From Pseudomonas sp. CC120222-01a (GTDB lineage: Bacteria > Pseudomonadota > Gammaproteobacteria > Pseudomonadales > Pseudomonadaceae): 64,000 bases of DNA. The stretch is from NCBI RefSeq assembly GCF_003097235.1, contig NZ_QEQQ01000001.1, positions 248,001-312,000 of the forward strand. Reading direction: 5' to 3'. The position numbers and the translations under genes are program-made. Positions 41,839-49,550 of this stretch are shown piece after piece. Positions within the stretch are counted from its first letter, which is position 1, and each line of letters opens with the position of its first letter. The notes beneath the pieces are model-generated. The model searched no databases. It was not told the DNA's origin and saw only the letters and a list, made by a program, of their open reading frames with translations.

Positions 41839-43787
41839 GCCGCCCCGCTTTGACCACCCTGCTGGTCGCCAACCGTGGCGAAATCGCCTGCCGGGTGATG
41901 CGCACCGCCAAGGCCATGGGCCTGACCACTGTCGCCGTGCACAGCGCCACCGACCGTGACGCTCGCCACAGCCGCGAAGCGGATATCCGCGTCGACCTCG
42001 GCGGGAGCAAGGCCGCCGATAGCTATCTGGTGGTCGACAAGATCCTCGCCGCAGCCAAGGCCAGCGGCGCCCAGGCCATTCACCCGGGCTACGGCTTCCT
42101 GTCCGAGAATGCGGGTTTTGCCCGCGCCATCGAACAGGCCGGGCTGATCTTCCTCGGCCCACCGGCCAGTGCCATCGATGCCATGGGCAGCAAGTCGGCG
42201 GCCAAGGCCCTGATGGAAGACGCCGGCGTGCCGCTGGTGCCCGGCTACCACGGTGAAGCGCAAGACCTGGATACCTTCCGCGCCGCCGCCGAGCGCATCG
42301 GCTACCCGGTGCTGCTCAAGGCCAGCGCCGGGGGTGGCGGCAAGGGCATGAAAGTGGTCGAGGACGAAAGCCAACTGGCCGACGCCCTGGCCTCGGCCCA
42401 GCGTGAGGCGCAGTCGTCGTTCGGCGATGCGCGCATGCTGGTGGAAAAGTACGTGCTCAAGCCACGCCATGTGGAAATCCAGGTGTTCGCCGACCAGCAC
42501 GGCAACTGCCTGTACCTTAACGAGCGTGACTGCTCGATCCAGCGTCGGCACCAGAAGGTGGTCGAGGAAGCGCCAGCGCCGGGCCTGTCGCCTGAGCTGC
42601 GTCGGGCCATGGGCGAAGCAGCGGTGCGTGCGGCCCAAGCCATTGGCTATGTCGGTGCCGGCACCGTCGAGTTCCTGCTCGATGCTCGTGGCGAGTTCTT
42701 CTTCATGGAGATGAACACCCGCCTGCAGGTCGAACACCCGGTCACCGAAGCCATCACCGGCCTCGATCTGGTGGCCTGGCAGATTCGCGTGGCTTGCGGT
42801 GAGCCGCTGCCGATCACCCAGGACCAGGTGCCGCTGATCGGCCATGCCATCGAGGTGCGGCTGTATGCCGAAGATCCGGCCAATGAATTCCTGCCGGCCA
42901 CTGGCACGCTGACGCTGTACCGCGAGTCGACACCGGGCGAAGGCCGCCGGGTGGACAGCGGAGTCAGCGAAGGCGATGTGGTGTCGCCGTTCTACGACCC
43001 GATGCTGGGCAAACTGATCGCCTGGGGCCAGGACCGCGAGCAGGCGCGCCTGCGCTTGCTGGCCATGCTCGATGAATTCGCCATTGGTGGGCTTAAGACC
43101 AACATTGCTTTCCTGCGGCGCATTCTGGCCCACCCGTCCTTTGCCGCCGCAGAACTGGATACCGGCTTCATTCCCCGGCATCAGGACGTGCTGCTGCCAG
43201 CCCCCCAGTCGCTGCCTGCGGGCTTCTGGGAGGCCGCAGCAGAAGCCTGGCTGCAAGGCCAGGCGCCGCACCAGCGGGCCGACGATGGCCGTTCACCGTG
43301 GGCCGAGCGCAATGGCCTGCGCCTGGGGCTGCCGGCGCGCAGCAGCCTGCATCTGGCCAGTGGTGGCGAAAGCCAGGCGGTTGCCCTAGAGCACAACGCC
43401 GCTTCGACCTGGCAGCTGGAAGGCGAACAGCTGGGCCATGACCAGGACGGTATCCGTCGTCGCTATCTGGCGGTACGTCGCGAGGGCACGCTGTTCCTGC
43501 GCTGGGACGGCGAAATGCATGCCGTCGAAGCCTTCGACCCGATCGCCGAGGCTGAGGCCAGCCACTGCCATCAGGGCGGGCTCGGTGCGCCGATGAACGG
43601 CAGCATCGTGCGGGTGCTGGTGGAGCCTGGGCAGGTGGTGGAGGCCGGAACTGCACTGGTGGTGCTGGAAGCCATGAAGATGGAGCACAGCATTCGTGCA
43701 CCCCATGGTGGGACAGTGAAGGCGCTGTTCTGCCAAGAAGGGGATATGGTCAGCGAAGGGACGGTGCTGGTCGAATTGACCGAGTGA
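41835..43787 (+). CDS. liuD: 3-methylcrotonyl-CoA carboxylase, biotin carboxylase/carrier (alpha) subunit
   Basis: A 650-residue protein. The biotin carboxylase (about 1-450) shows TLLVANRGEIACRVMRTA, KASAGGGGKGMKVV (ATP-grasp glycine loop), ERDCSIQRRHQKVVEEAPAP and EMNTRLQVEHPVTE. After a linker domain the biotinyl domain ends the protein (LVVLEAMKMEHSIRAP), with the biotin-accepting Lys in AMKM. It carboxylates biotin with ATP and bicarbonate and supplies LiuB. Last gene of the operon; liuE (HMG-CoA lyase) and liuR are not adjacent. Confidence 0.96.
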   Translation: MSRPALTTLLVANRGEIACRVMRTAKAMGLTTVAVHSATDRDARHSREADIRVDLGGSKAADSYLVVDKILAAAKASGAQAIHPGYGFLSENAGFARAIEQAGLIFLGPPASAIDAMGSKSAAKALMEDAGVPLVPGYHGEAQDLDTFRAAAERIGYPVLLKASAGGGGKGMKVVEDESQLADALASAQREAQSSFGDARMLVEKYVLKPRHVEIQVFADQHGNCLYLNERDCSIQRRHQKVVEEAPAPGLSPELRRAMGEAAVRAAQAIGYVGAGTVEFLLDARGEFFFMEMNTRLQVEHPVTEAITGLDLVAWQIRVACGEPLPITQDQVPLIGHAIEVRLYAEDPANEFLPATGTLTLYRESTPGEGRRVDSGVSEGDVVSPFYDPMLGKLIAWGQDREQARLRLLAMLDEFAIGGLKTNIAFLRRILAHPSFAAAELDTGFIPRHQDVLLPAPQSLPAGFWEAAAEAWLQGQAPHQRADDGRSPWAERNGLRLGLPARSSLHLASGGESQAVALEHNAASTWQLEGEQLGHDQDGIRRRYLAVRREGTLFLRWDGEMHAVEAFDPIAEAEASHCHQGGLGAPMNGSIVRVLVEPGQVVEAGTALVVLEAMKMEHSIRAPHGGTVKALFCQEGDMVSEGTVLVELTE

Positions 43788-43792
43788 GACAT

Positions 43793-43922
43793 AGAAGGGG
43801 CCGCTTTGCGGCCCTTTCGCGACACAAGGCCGCTCCCACAGGTTCAGCGCCAGGTTCAAGACTTGCGCGGTCCCTGTGGGAGCGGCCTTGTGTCGCGAAA
43901 GGGCTGCGCAGCAGCCCCGGCA
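43793..43922. repeat. Paired inverted REP element
   Basis: Inverted units (CGACACAAGGCCGCTCCCAC and GTGGGAGCGGCCTTGTGTCG) fill the space between the convergent liuD and S24-repressor genes. Confidence 0.85.
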
Positions 43923-43924
43923 CT

Positions 43925-44578
43925 CTAGAAGGCTCCGTGCACCCGCACGACTACCCCGAGAAACTCGCAGCATTCCTCGCACAAGACCGTCGGATAACGG
44001 GTATTGAGCGGCTTCAACATGCGCTCCCCGCCCTCCTCGATCAATTGCCTCAGAACCGCCGAGCGCCCAGGCTGCCGAGCAATGACCAACCTGCCCGGCT
44101 CCGCTGGCAGCCCGGTATCGACCAAGATGCGCATACCCTCCGGCACACTCTTACCACTGGCCGCATTCATCGAATCGTTTTCCACCGCCAGCCAGAACGC
44201 ATTACCTGCCGGCATATAGTCGGTCTGCTCGCTGATTTCGCTGGTATCTGGCAATGGCCCCTGTAGATCAGCCCACGTCAGCACCGGGAAACGAAAGCTC
44301 GCATAGCGCAGTGCCTCAGCAGACAGAGGCCTCTCGGCAGCATAGGCAGCCTGAGGTTCGCGCACCATGTCGCGCTCCACCACCATCACCTGGGCCTCCA
44401 GGTACACCAGCCCGAGCTTGTCCAGCTTCTCATTGATGGTCGCCAGCGTCGGCCGTCGGGTTCCACGTAGCCAGTGGCCGACGCCGCCTTGGGTCATGGC
44501 CAGGCGCTCCGCAAGCTTTAGCTGGCTGAGGTTGTGTTCGCGCTTGTAGCGCTTGAGAAATGCGTTCCAATTTTCCAT
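43925..44578 (-). CDS. XRE-family repressor with LexA/CI-type S24 domain
   Basis: A 217-residue protein from the ATG at 44578 (MENWNAFLKRYKREHN); a start 36 bases earlier is possible. The helix-turn-helix spans about residues 15-55 (NLSQLKLAERLAMTQGGVGHWLRGTRRPT). The C-terminal S24 domain has the nucleophile Ser in AVENDSMNAASGKSVPEG. Where LexA/CI have the catalytic Lys (VKRL) this protein reads AVLRQLIEEG, an Arg. Self-cleavage may therefore be lost or altered. It resembles prophage or pyocin regulators, but no phage genes are near. It is divergent from a small DUF gene, with inverted repeats between them. Confidence 0.82.
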   Translation of the reverse strand: MENWNAFLKRYKREHNLSQLKLAERLAMTQGGVGHWLRGTRRPTLATINEKLDKLGLVYLEAQVMVVERDMVREPQAAYAAERPLSAEALRYASFRFPVLTWADLQGPLPDTSEISEQTDYMPAGNAFWLAVENDSMNAASGKSVPEGMRILVDTGLPAEPGRLVIARQPGRSAVLRQLIEEGGERMLKPLNTRYPTVLCEECCEFLGVVVRVHGAF

Positions 44579-44596
44579 GAGCGCAAACAATACGGA

Positions 44597-44654
44597 CTGT
44601 ACTAGCCGCTTCAATACACATCCTGAATTATCTCAGGCGAGATATATAGTACAG
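44597..44654. promoter_or_regulatory. Inverted-repeat operators between the S24 repressor and the small gene
   Basis: CTGTACTA at 44597-44604 and its exact complement TAGTACAG at 44647-44654 enclose the palindrome TATCTC-AGGC-GAGATA at 44629-44644. TATAGT at 44645-44650, a likely -10 for the plus-strand gene at 44709, overlaps the right-hand box. The arrangement fits a CI-type repressor acting on both divergent promoters. Confidence 0.5.
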
Positions 44655-44708
44655 ATTGACCTATCCTCGACATTCATTGTGTTTGAAGGGAAATCAGCAG
44701 GTACCGCG

Positions 44709-45020
44709 ATGAAAGCACCGAAAGACGATGTAACAGATCTCGACAGCGAAGCAGCCCGCCGCGCCCTCGATTACTACCTGAACCCCAACCCAACACGCCC
44801 CAGCGCGCATAACCGGATCTGGACCCTGCACGAAGGCGTCACCGCCGAGCAGGCCCAGGACCACGCCATCGAGCTGCTGCGCTGCGCCGCCGCCACTGCC
44901 CACGAAACCGCCACCCACCAGGAAGGCAGCACCCGCGAGCTGACGTTCGCACTGATGCACATGATCGACATGGCCAGAGCCCTGCTGGAGCACAGACGCG
45001 CCCTGCAGAACGGCTTATAG
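44709..45020 (+). CDS. Small Pseudomonas protein, DUF6124/DUF3077-like
   Basis: A 103-residue protein from the ATG at 44709; the frame upstream overlaps the divergent regulatory region and is not used. It is an all-helical, soluble protein with ALDYYLNPNP near residue 20 and a conserved C-terminal helix bundle (AQDHAIELLRCAAATAHETA; FALMHMIDMARALLEHR). It resembles a family expanded in Pseudomonas, often in many copies per genome, that I know as DUF6124/DUF3077. Function unknown. It may be repressed by the divergent S24 regulator. Confidence 0.7.
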   Translation: MKAPKDDVTDLDSEAARRALDYYLNPNPTRPSAHNRIWTLHEGVTAEQAQDHAIELLRCAAATAHETATHQEGSTRELTFALMHMIDMARALLEHRRALQNGL

Positions 45021-45070
45021 GCAAAAAAGAAGGGAGAAACGTGATGGCCGGATACCGGCGAAAGGCCCCG

Positions 45071-45106
45071 TTTACCGGGATGAGGCAGTGCACCGGTAAA
45101 ATTTTT
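45071..45106 (+). terminator. Rho-independent terminator after the small DUF gene
   Basis: TTTACCGG (45071-45078) pairs with CCGGTAAA (45093-45100), an 8-bp stem and 14-base loop, followed by ATTTTT. It lies 50 bases after the stop and insulates the PrrF promoter from upstream transcription. Confidence 0.65.
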
Positions 45107-45128
45107 CACCGGATAACTGAAAAATCAT

Positions 45129-45156
45129 TTGACTGGCAAATGATAACGATTATTAT
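45129..45156 (+). promoter_or_regulatory. Fur-controlled promoter of the PrrF sRNA
   Basis: TTGACT at 45129-45134 and TATTAT at 45151-45156 are separated by 16 bases. The spacer holds AATGATAACGATTAT (45139-45153), matching the Fur-box core AATGATAATCATTAT at 13 of 15 bases. Fur with iron would block polymerase directly, so the sRNA should be made only in iron starvation. Confidence 0.8.
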
Positions 45157-45161
45157 TGCAC

Positions 45162-45273
45162 TCAGCTGATCGCGAGATCTGCTGGATAACCCGGAGCTTA
45201 GGTCGCTCCAGATTATCTCCTCATCAGGCTAATCACGGTTTTTGACCCGGCTTTTTGCCGGGTCATTTTTTTT
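45162..45273 (+). ncRNA. prrF: PrrF iron-responsive small RNA
   Basis: About 112 bases starting near the Fur-box promoter. It contains the PrrF-like core CTGATCGCGAGATCTGCTGG and the conserved stretch ATTATCTCCTCATCAGGCTA followed by ATCACGG. It ends in a terminator: GACCCGGC (45244-45251), loop TTTTT, GCCGGGTC (45257-45264), then A and eight T. PrrF RNAs pair with mRNAs of iron-using proteins (sodB, aconitase and others), with Hfq, to spare iron. The 5' end is estimated from the -10 and may be off by a few bases. P. aeruginosa has two in tandem; only one is here. Confidence 0.88.
45244..45273 (+). terminator. Terminator of PrrF
   Basis: Perfect 8-bp GC-rich stem with a five-T loop and an eight-T tail; a textbook intrinsic terminator. 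Confidence 0.92.
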
Positions 45274-45370
45274 GGCTCTTCAGGCTAATGAAGATCGTTG
45301 ATGGCGCGCATGATAGCAAAAGTGTTTCAGAGCGTGAATGCTCATTACAAATCTTTGCGGAATCAGCACT

Positions 45371-45387
45371 TGAGAATCAATCTCGTT
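45371..45387 (+). promoter_or_regulatory. Fur-box-like site upstream of the FecI/FecR fusion
   Basis: TGAGAATCAATCTCGTT agrees with the Fur-regulated fecI-type box TGAGAATCATTATCATT at about 13 of 17 positions. It lies 65 bases before the start of the fusion gene. Identified by eye. Confidence 0.5.
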
Positions 45388-45451
45388 TTGACTACGCTGT
45401 TTCTGCATCAAGGACGATGCCCCCACCCCTACCCCGAGCAAGGAGCTGTCC

Positions 45452-45967
45452 ATGAGCCGTCTGCTGCTGCCCCTTGAGCATCCCACGCCTTCCCGCGAGC
45501 AGGCTGCCGAGACTGAGCTGCTGTTCGCACTCAAGCGCCTGCCCCGGCGCGTGCAGCAAGTGTTCCTGCTCAACCGCCTCGATCAGCTGGACTTCGCCAG
45601 CATCGCCAAACGCCTCGACCTCCCGCTGCTCAGCATCGAACGCAACATGAACCAGGCCCTGCAGGTGGTACAACCACGCGGGGATGCGTTGGCCAGTGTG
45701 GCCGGGCAATGGTATGTACGGTTGCAGAGCCCAGACGTGACGTCGTGCGAGCGCATCGATTTTCGCCGCTGGCTGGATGCGGCACCTGCGCATTTGCAGG
45801 CGTTTCATGACACCGAGCTGCGCTGGCGCAGCCTGCTCGCCCCGGCGCGGGAGCTGGGGCAGGATGGCTGGTATCGGCAAGGGCGTGCGGCGATTTCGGT
45901 GGGTGGGTGTTCGGTAGCGGTTGGTTTGGGTGTGGCGGCGGTTCTGCTGTTTGGCTATTGGGCCTGA
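45452..45967 (+). CDS. FecI-like sigma region 4 fused to FecR-like DUF4880 and one membrane helix
   Basis: A 171-residue protein from the ATG at 45452, with AAGGAG upstream. Residues about 24-70 (LKRLPRRVQQVFLLNRLDQLDFASIAKRL... SIERNMNQAL) are region 4 of an ECF sigma factor, which binds the -35; region 2 is entirely absent. Residues about 84-133 (AGQWYVRLQSPDVTSCERIDFRRWL; HLQAFHDTELRWRSL) match the DUF4880 domain at the N-terminus of FecR anti-sigma factors. It ends in a hydrophobic helix (AAISVGGCSVAVGLGVAAVL). The periplasmic FecR part and a TonB receptor are missing. It may be a membrane-anchored DNA-binding or sigma-sequestering protein. Confidence 0.75.
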   Translation: MSRLLLPLEHPTPSREQAAETELLFALKRLPRRVQQVFLLNRLDQLDFASIAKRLDLPLLSIERNMNQALQVVQPRGDALASVAGQWYVRLQSPDVTSCERIDFRRWLDAAPAHLQAFHDTELRWRSLLAPARELGQDGWYRQGRAAISVGGCSVAVGLGVAAVLLFGYWA

Positions 45968-45968
45968 T

Positions 45969-47180
45969 TTACATAGCCGCCGGGGCCGCAGCCACCCGCG
46001 CTTTACGCTTCAAACCTTTCAGATAGACGAGCAAATACCAGCCTGCAAGGCTGGAAGCAATAAAGCCGAGCGCCAGACTCATCGGCAAGCTGCCACTGAT
46101 CGAAGCCACCAGCATGCTGGCGCCCCCACCGAATGCAAACAGCATCGTATTGTTGAGCGAAGCCGCTGCACCTGCCCGCTCTGGGTGCCGGCCCAGCGCA
46201 TGAGTTGTTGCAGCTGGCCGAACGAGGGTTGTACCGATGGTACAGAGCACCAATGGAAGCAGAAGACTGAGAACCTCGAGCTCATGCAGGGTAAGAACCA
46301 GGCAGAGCGCAACCCCAGCCAGACCGATGAGTGCGAACCCCCAACCAACCTGCGCCTGCATCCCCATGCGGCCATTCAGCCAGCTGGCGATGAAGCCGCT
46401 GATCAGGTACGCCAGCCCATAACCGGGAAATACCATGGAGAAGGCGAACTCCGTCAGGCCCAGGTGCTCGATGAGCAACAATGGCGAGACGACCACAAAT
46501 GAAAAATGGCAGGCGAACGCCAAGCAAGAAAATAGCGAGCTGACGAGAAAGACGCGGTCCTTGAGCAAAACCTGATAACTATTCAATACACCTGCACTGC
46601 CAGGTGATGTCGGTTTCTCTTGCAATAACTTCAATGCAAGCACCATCACAATAACGGCTAGCACCACAAAGACCTGAAAGCTGCCTGCCCACCCGAGATA
46701 CTGCTGGATCACGCTGCCTGCAAGCGGCGATAAAGAAATAAACAAGCCACTTGCGCTGGTCATCAGGATACGCATCGCATTGCGCTGCTGACCACTGAAC
46801 TTATCCTGCACCAAGGCTTGGCTAAGCACGAAGCACCCGCAGCCCAACGCCTGTAGTAAACGAAAAGCCATGAAGCCTTCGTAACTGGTTGTGACTATGC
46901 ATCCCGCCGCACCTGCGATGGAAACCAATAGACCCGCAATCAGCAGACGTTTTCGACCCATCCGGTCGGAGAACGGACCGATGAAGGATTGTGAAATGGC
47001 TACACCGATGGCGAACAGGCTGATCGAATATGCAATGTACTGTGCATCGACACCAAAGTCCTGGGCGAGCGAAGGCACAGAGGGCAAAATGACATCTAGC
47101 GGAAATACACCCAGCAGGCTGATGAGAAAGAGTAATAAAACATAGCAACTAGTGGACTGCGAAGCGTCTTGCCTATCCAT
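45969..47180 (-). CDS. MFS drug/siderophore-type exporter (Bcr/CflA-like)
   Basis: A 403-residue, 12-helix transporter starting at the ATG at 47180 (MDRQDASQSTSCYVLLLF); an upstream start is possible but the leader is AT-rich. The first loop is FIGPFSDRMGRKRLLIAG (MFS motif A), and the first helix PLDVILPSVPSLAQDFGV is typical of the DHA1 Bcr/CflA group. Substrate unknown: multidrug export or secretion of a siderophore both fit the iron-regulated neighbourhood. Base composition is lower in GC than the flanking genes, hinting at transfer. Stop codons of this gene and the FecI/FecR fusion are one base apart. Confidence 0.85.
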   Translation of the reverse strand: MDRQDASQSTSCYVLLLFLISLLGVFPLDVILPSVPSLAQDFGVDAQYIAYSISLFAIGVAISQSFIGPFSDRMGRKRLLIAGLLVSIAGAAGCIVTTSYEGFMAFRLLQALGCGCFVLSQALVQDKFSGQQRNAMRILMTSASGLFISLSPLAGSVIQQYLGWAGSFQVFVVLAVIVMVLALKLLQEKPTSPGSAGVLNSYQVLLKDRVFLVSSLFSCLAFACHFSFVVVSPLLLIEHLGLTEFAFSMVFPGYGLAYLISGFIASWLNGRMGMQAQVGWGFALIGLAGVALCLVLTLHELEVLSLLLPLVLCTIGTTLVRPAATTHALGRHPERAGAAASLNNTMLFAFGGGASMLVASISGSLPMSLALGFIASSLAGWYLLVYLKGLKRKARVAAAPAAM

Positions 47181-47377
47181 GTAACCAACCCTCAATTTCA
47201 AACAGATAAATTGGGATGTATTCGAGCAAGATGTACAAGACAAAATACAGAGCGAAAATCCCTAAATATCTGTAGGAAAGTTCCAGCACCTCTGGCTTCG
47301 TGAGCCTGATACTCACCCGCACACGTCCTCTCAAGCGGTGTACAGTACCCCCACAACAAATCCCAAGGAGCCCGCCC

Positions 47378-48526
47378 ATGACCGTGACGCTGTCCCCCCT
47401 GCAAATCGACTGCGATTTCGATTCCGGCAACATCCTGATCCTGGATGCCAGCAACCCGGCCCAGGTGCACCTGGCCATCCGCCCGGACACGAACAGCGGC
47501 CACTTCCAGTGGTTCCACTTCAAGGTCAGCGGCCTCACCCCGGGCCAGGTCCACCGCTTCAGCCTGGACAACGCCAGCGAGTCTTCCTACAAGAATGCCT
47601 GGAGCGGCTACAACGCCGTGGCCTCCTACGACCAGCAGACCTGGTTCCGCGTGCCTAGCCAGTTCGATGGCAAGGCGCTGCACTTCGAACTGAAGGCCGA
47701 GCAGGAGCAAGTCTGGTTCGCCTATTTCGAGCCCTACCCTCGCGCCCGCCACAACCAGCTGATCGAACGTGCCCAGCAAATCCCTGGCGTCGAACTGCTG
47801 GCCCACGGCCGCAGCGTGCAAGGCCGGGATATCCCGCTGCTGCGTGCCGGTGACGGCGCGGCGGGCAAGCGCAAGTTGTGGCTGATTGCCCAGCAGCACC
47901 CGGGCGAGCACATGGCCGAGTGGTTCATGGAAGGGGTGATCGACCGGCTGCAAGGCAATGACCCGACGGTGCAGCAACTGCTGGCCAAGGCCGACCTGTA
48001 CCTCATCCCGAACATGAACCCGGATGGCGCCTTCCTCGGCCATCTGCGCACCAACTTCAAGGGCAAGGACCTGAACCGGGCCTGGCAGGATGCCAGTGTC
48101 GAGTTCAGCCCGGAGGTGTTCTTTGCTCAGGCGCAGATGAAGCAGTACGGGGTGGATGCGTTCATCGACGTGCATGGGGATGAGGAAATCCCCCATGTGT
48201 TCACCGCGGCCTGCGAGGGTAACCCGGGGTACACGCCACGACTGGCCAAGCTGGAAGAGCAGTTCCGCACGACCTTGTGCAGCGTGACCCAGGACTTCCA
48301 GACGGTGCATGGCTACACGCGGGACGAGCCGGGGCAGGCGAATACCACGCTGGCGTGCAATGCGGTGGGGATGGCGTATGACTGCCTGTCGCTGACCCTG
48401 GAGATGCCGTTCAAGGACCATGAGGATGCGCCGGAGCCGGTGGCCCAGTGGTCAGGGGCGCGGTCCAAGGCGTTGGCCGGGGCGGTGCTGGAGACATTGC
48501 TGAAAGTGGTCGACGATCTGCGCTGA
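47378..48526 (+). CDS. M14-family zinc carboxypeptidase (cytosolic type)
   Basis: A 382-residue protein from the ATG at 47378, with AAGGAG 8 bases upstream and no signal peptide. An N-terminal beta-sandwich (about 1-120, HFQWFHFKVSGLTPGQ) precedes the peptidase domain. Zinc ligands lie in AQQHPGEHMAEW (His and Glu) and FIDVHGDEE (His). YLIPNMNPDGAFLGHLRTN and DLNRAW bind the substrate carboxylate, and the catalytic Glu is in SLTLEMPFKD. The N-domain plus M14 order is that of cytosolic carboxypeptidase-like proteins. Substrate unknown. Confidence 0.88.
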   Translation: MTVTLSPLQIDCDFDSGNILILDASNPAQVHLAIRPDTNSGHFQWFHFKVSGLTPGQVHRFSLDNASESSYKNAWSGYNAVASYDQQTWFRVPSQFDGKALHFELKAEQEQVWFAYFEPYPRARHNQLIERAQQIPGVELLAHGRSVQGRDIPLLRAGDGAAGKRKLWLIAQQHPGEHMAEWFMEGVIDRLQGNDPTVQQLLAKADLYLIPNMNPDGAFLGHLRTNFKGKDLNRAWQDASVEFSPEVFFAQAQMKQYGVDAFIDVHGDEEIPHVFTAACEGNPGYTPRLAKLEEQFRTTLCSVTQDFQTVHGYTRDEPGQANTTLACNAVGMAYDCLSLTLEMPFKDHEDAPEPVAQWSGARSKALAGAVLETLLKVVDDLR

Positions 48527-48528
48527 GC

Positions 48529-48571
48529 AGGACCGGCCTCTTCGCGGGCTTGCCCGCGAAGGGGCCAGTAC
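48529..48571. repeat. Single REP hairpin
   Basis: CTTCGCGGGC and GCCCGCGAAG form a tight stem between the convergent carboxypeptidase and pilus tip genes. It has no T-run, so any terminator role is uncertain. Confidence 0.6.
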
Positions 48572-48584
48572 AGGACTACACCCC

Positions 48585-49550
48585 TCAGAACTGCACATCC
48601 AGAATCACATTGTCGAGATAACTGGCCGCCGGTGGTGTGGCCTGGTCGGTATAGACCTTGGCGTTGTAGTTGAACACCTGGCTCCCGGTGCCGGTGCCAT
48701 TACCGGGGTTCACGTCGGCATCGCTGCTGGAACGCCGGGCCGTGCTCAGCGAGCCCCAGCGCACGGTGCCGGCGCTCTTGAAAATGTCATAGGCCAGATA
48801 GTTACCGGCCGTGGACTTCATCCGCCGCCGCCCGCCCGACACATTCTCCCCGTCATTCAAACCCACCGTGAAAGCACTGCCCTTGGTGCACGACAGGCTT
48901 ACGCTCTGGCTCACCGTACCGAACCCAGCCACCACCGGCGCACTGCCGAAGCTGATGGTGGGCGTGGTGATCTGGCAATCGTTGCTCACGGTCAACGTCA
49001 CCAGCAGTGTCTGGGTTCCACTGCCGATATCACGCCCCAGGCAGATGGCGCCAATGCCAATGCCGGAGCAGTAATTCCAGCTCCAGGCCACATTCAGCGT
49101 TTCCGTATACACCCCGGCCGCGACATTGCTGCCGATCTGGGTGCGGAAATACAGCGGCACCGCCTTGGGCGTGGTACCGCCGAGCAATCCCAGCAAGTCG
49201 AGGATGCCAGTGCGGGCAAAGTCATAGGCAACACCGCGGGCAATCGGGTAGCTGGTGGTCGCGTCGCCATACACGGTATAGGGGATGACGTCGCCCGTCG
49301 GGCCAACCAGCCCGCTGGTACTCGAGGTAATGGTGGCGTAGAAGTGGTCGGTGGAGGTCAGCAGGCTCAGCAGCGAACCGGTGCATTGCAGCCCGGAGTT
49401 GCTGCTCGAAGCGCTCTGTACCGTGGTACGTACCAAGGTCGAGTTGATGGTGCCGAACGCTGCGGGCGTGGTCGCCACCGACGAGCACAGCGCCCAGGCG
49501 GGACCTGCCGGTACCAGTAGCAGGCTGCACAACCAGCGCTTCATCGACAT
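48585..49550 (-). CDS. Archaic chaperone-usher pilus tip adhesin (CsuE/CupE6-like)
   Basis: A 321-residue secreted protein with signal peptide MKRWLCSLLLVPAGPAWA. It has two spore-coat-U-type domains: one at about 25-180 starting CSSVATTPAAFGTINS, the other from SNDCQITTPTISFGSAP to the end. The two-domain form and last position in the operon mark the tip subunit. It finishes in SYLDNVILDVQF, the donor-strand-compatible terminal beta strand. Its start overlaps the end of the usher gene by 10 bases. Confidence 0.85.
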   Translation of the reverse strand: MSMKRWLCSLLLVPAGPAWALCSSVATTPAAFGTINSTLVRTTVQSASSSNSGLQCTGSLLSLLTSTDHFYATITSSTSGLVGPTGDVIPYTVYGDATTSYPIARGVAYDFARTGILDLLGLLGGTTPKAVPLYFRTQIGSNVAAGVYTETLNVAWSWNYCSGIGIGAICLGRDIGSGTQTLLVTLTVSNDCQITTPTISFGSAPVVAGFGTVSQSVSLSCTKGSAFTVGLNDGENVSGGRRRMKSTAGNYLAYDIFKSAGTVRWGSLSTARRSSSDADVNPGNGTGTGSQVFNYNAKVYTDQATPPAASYLDNVILDVQF

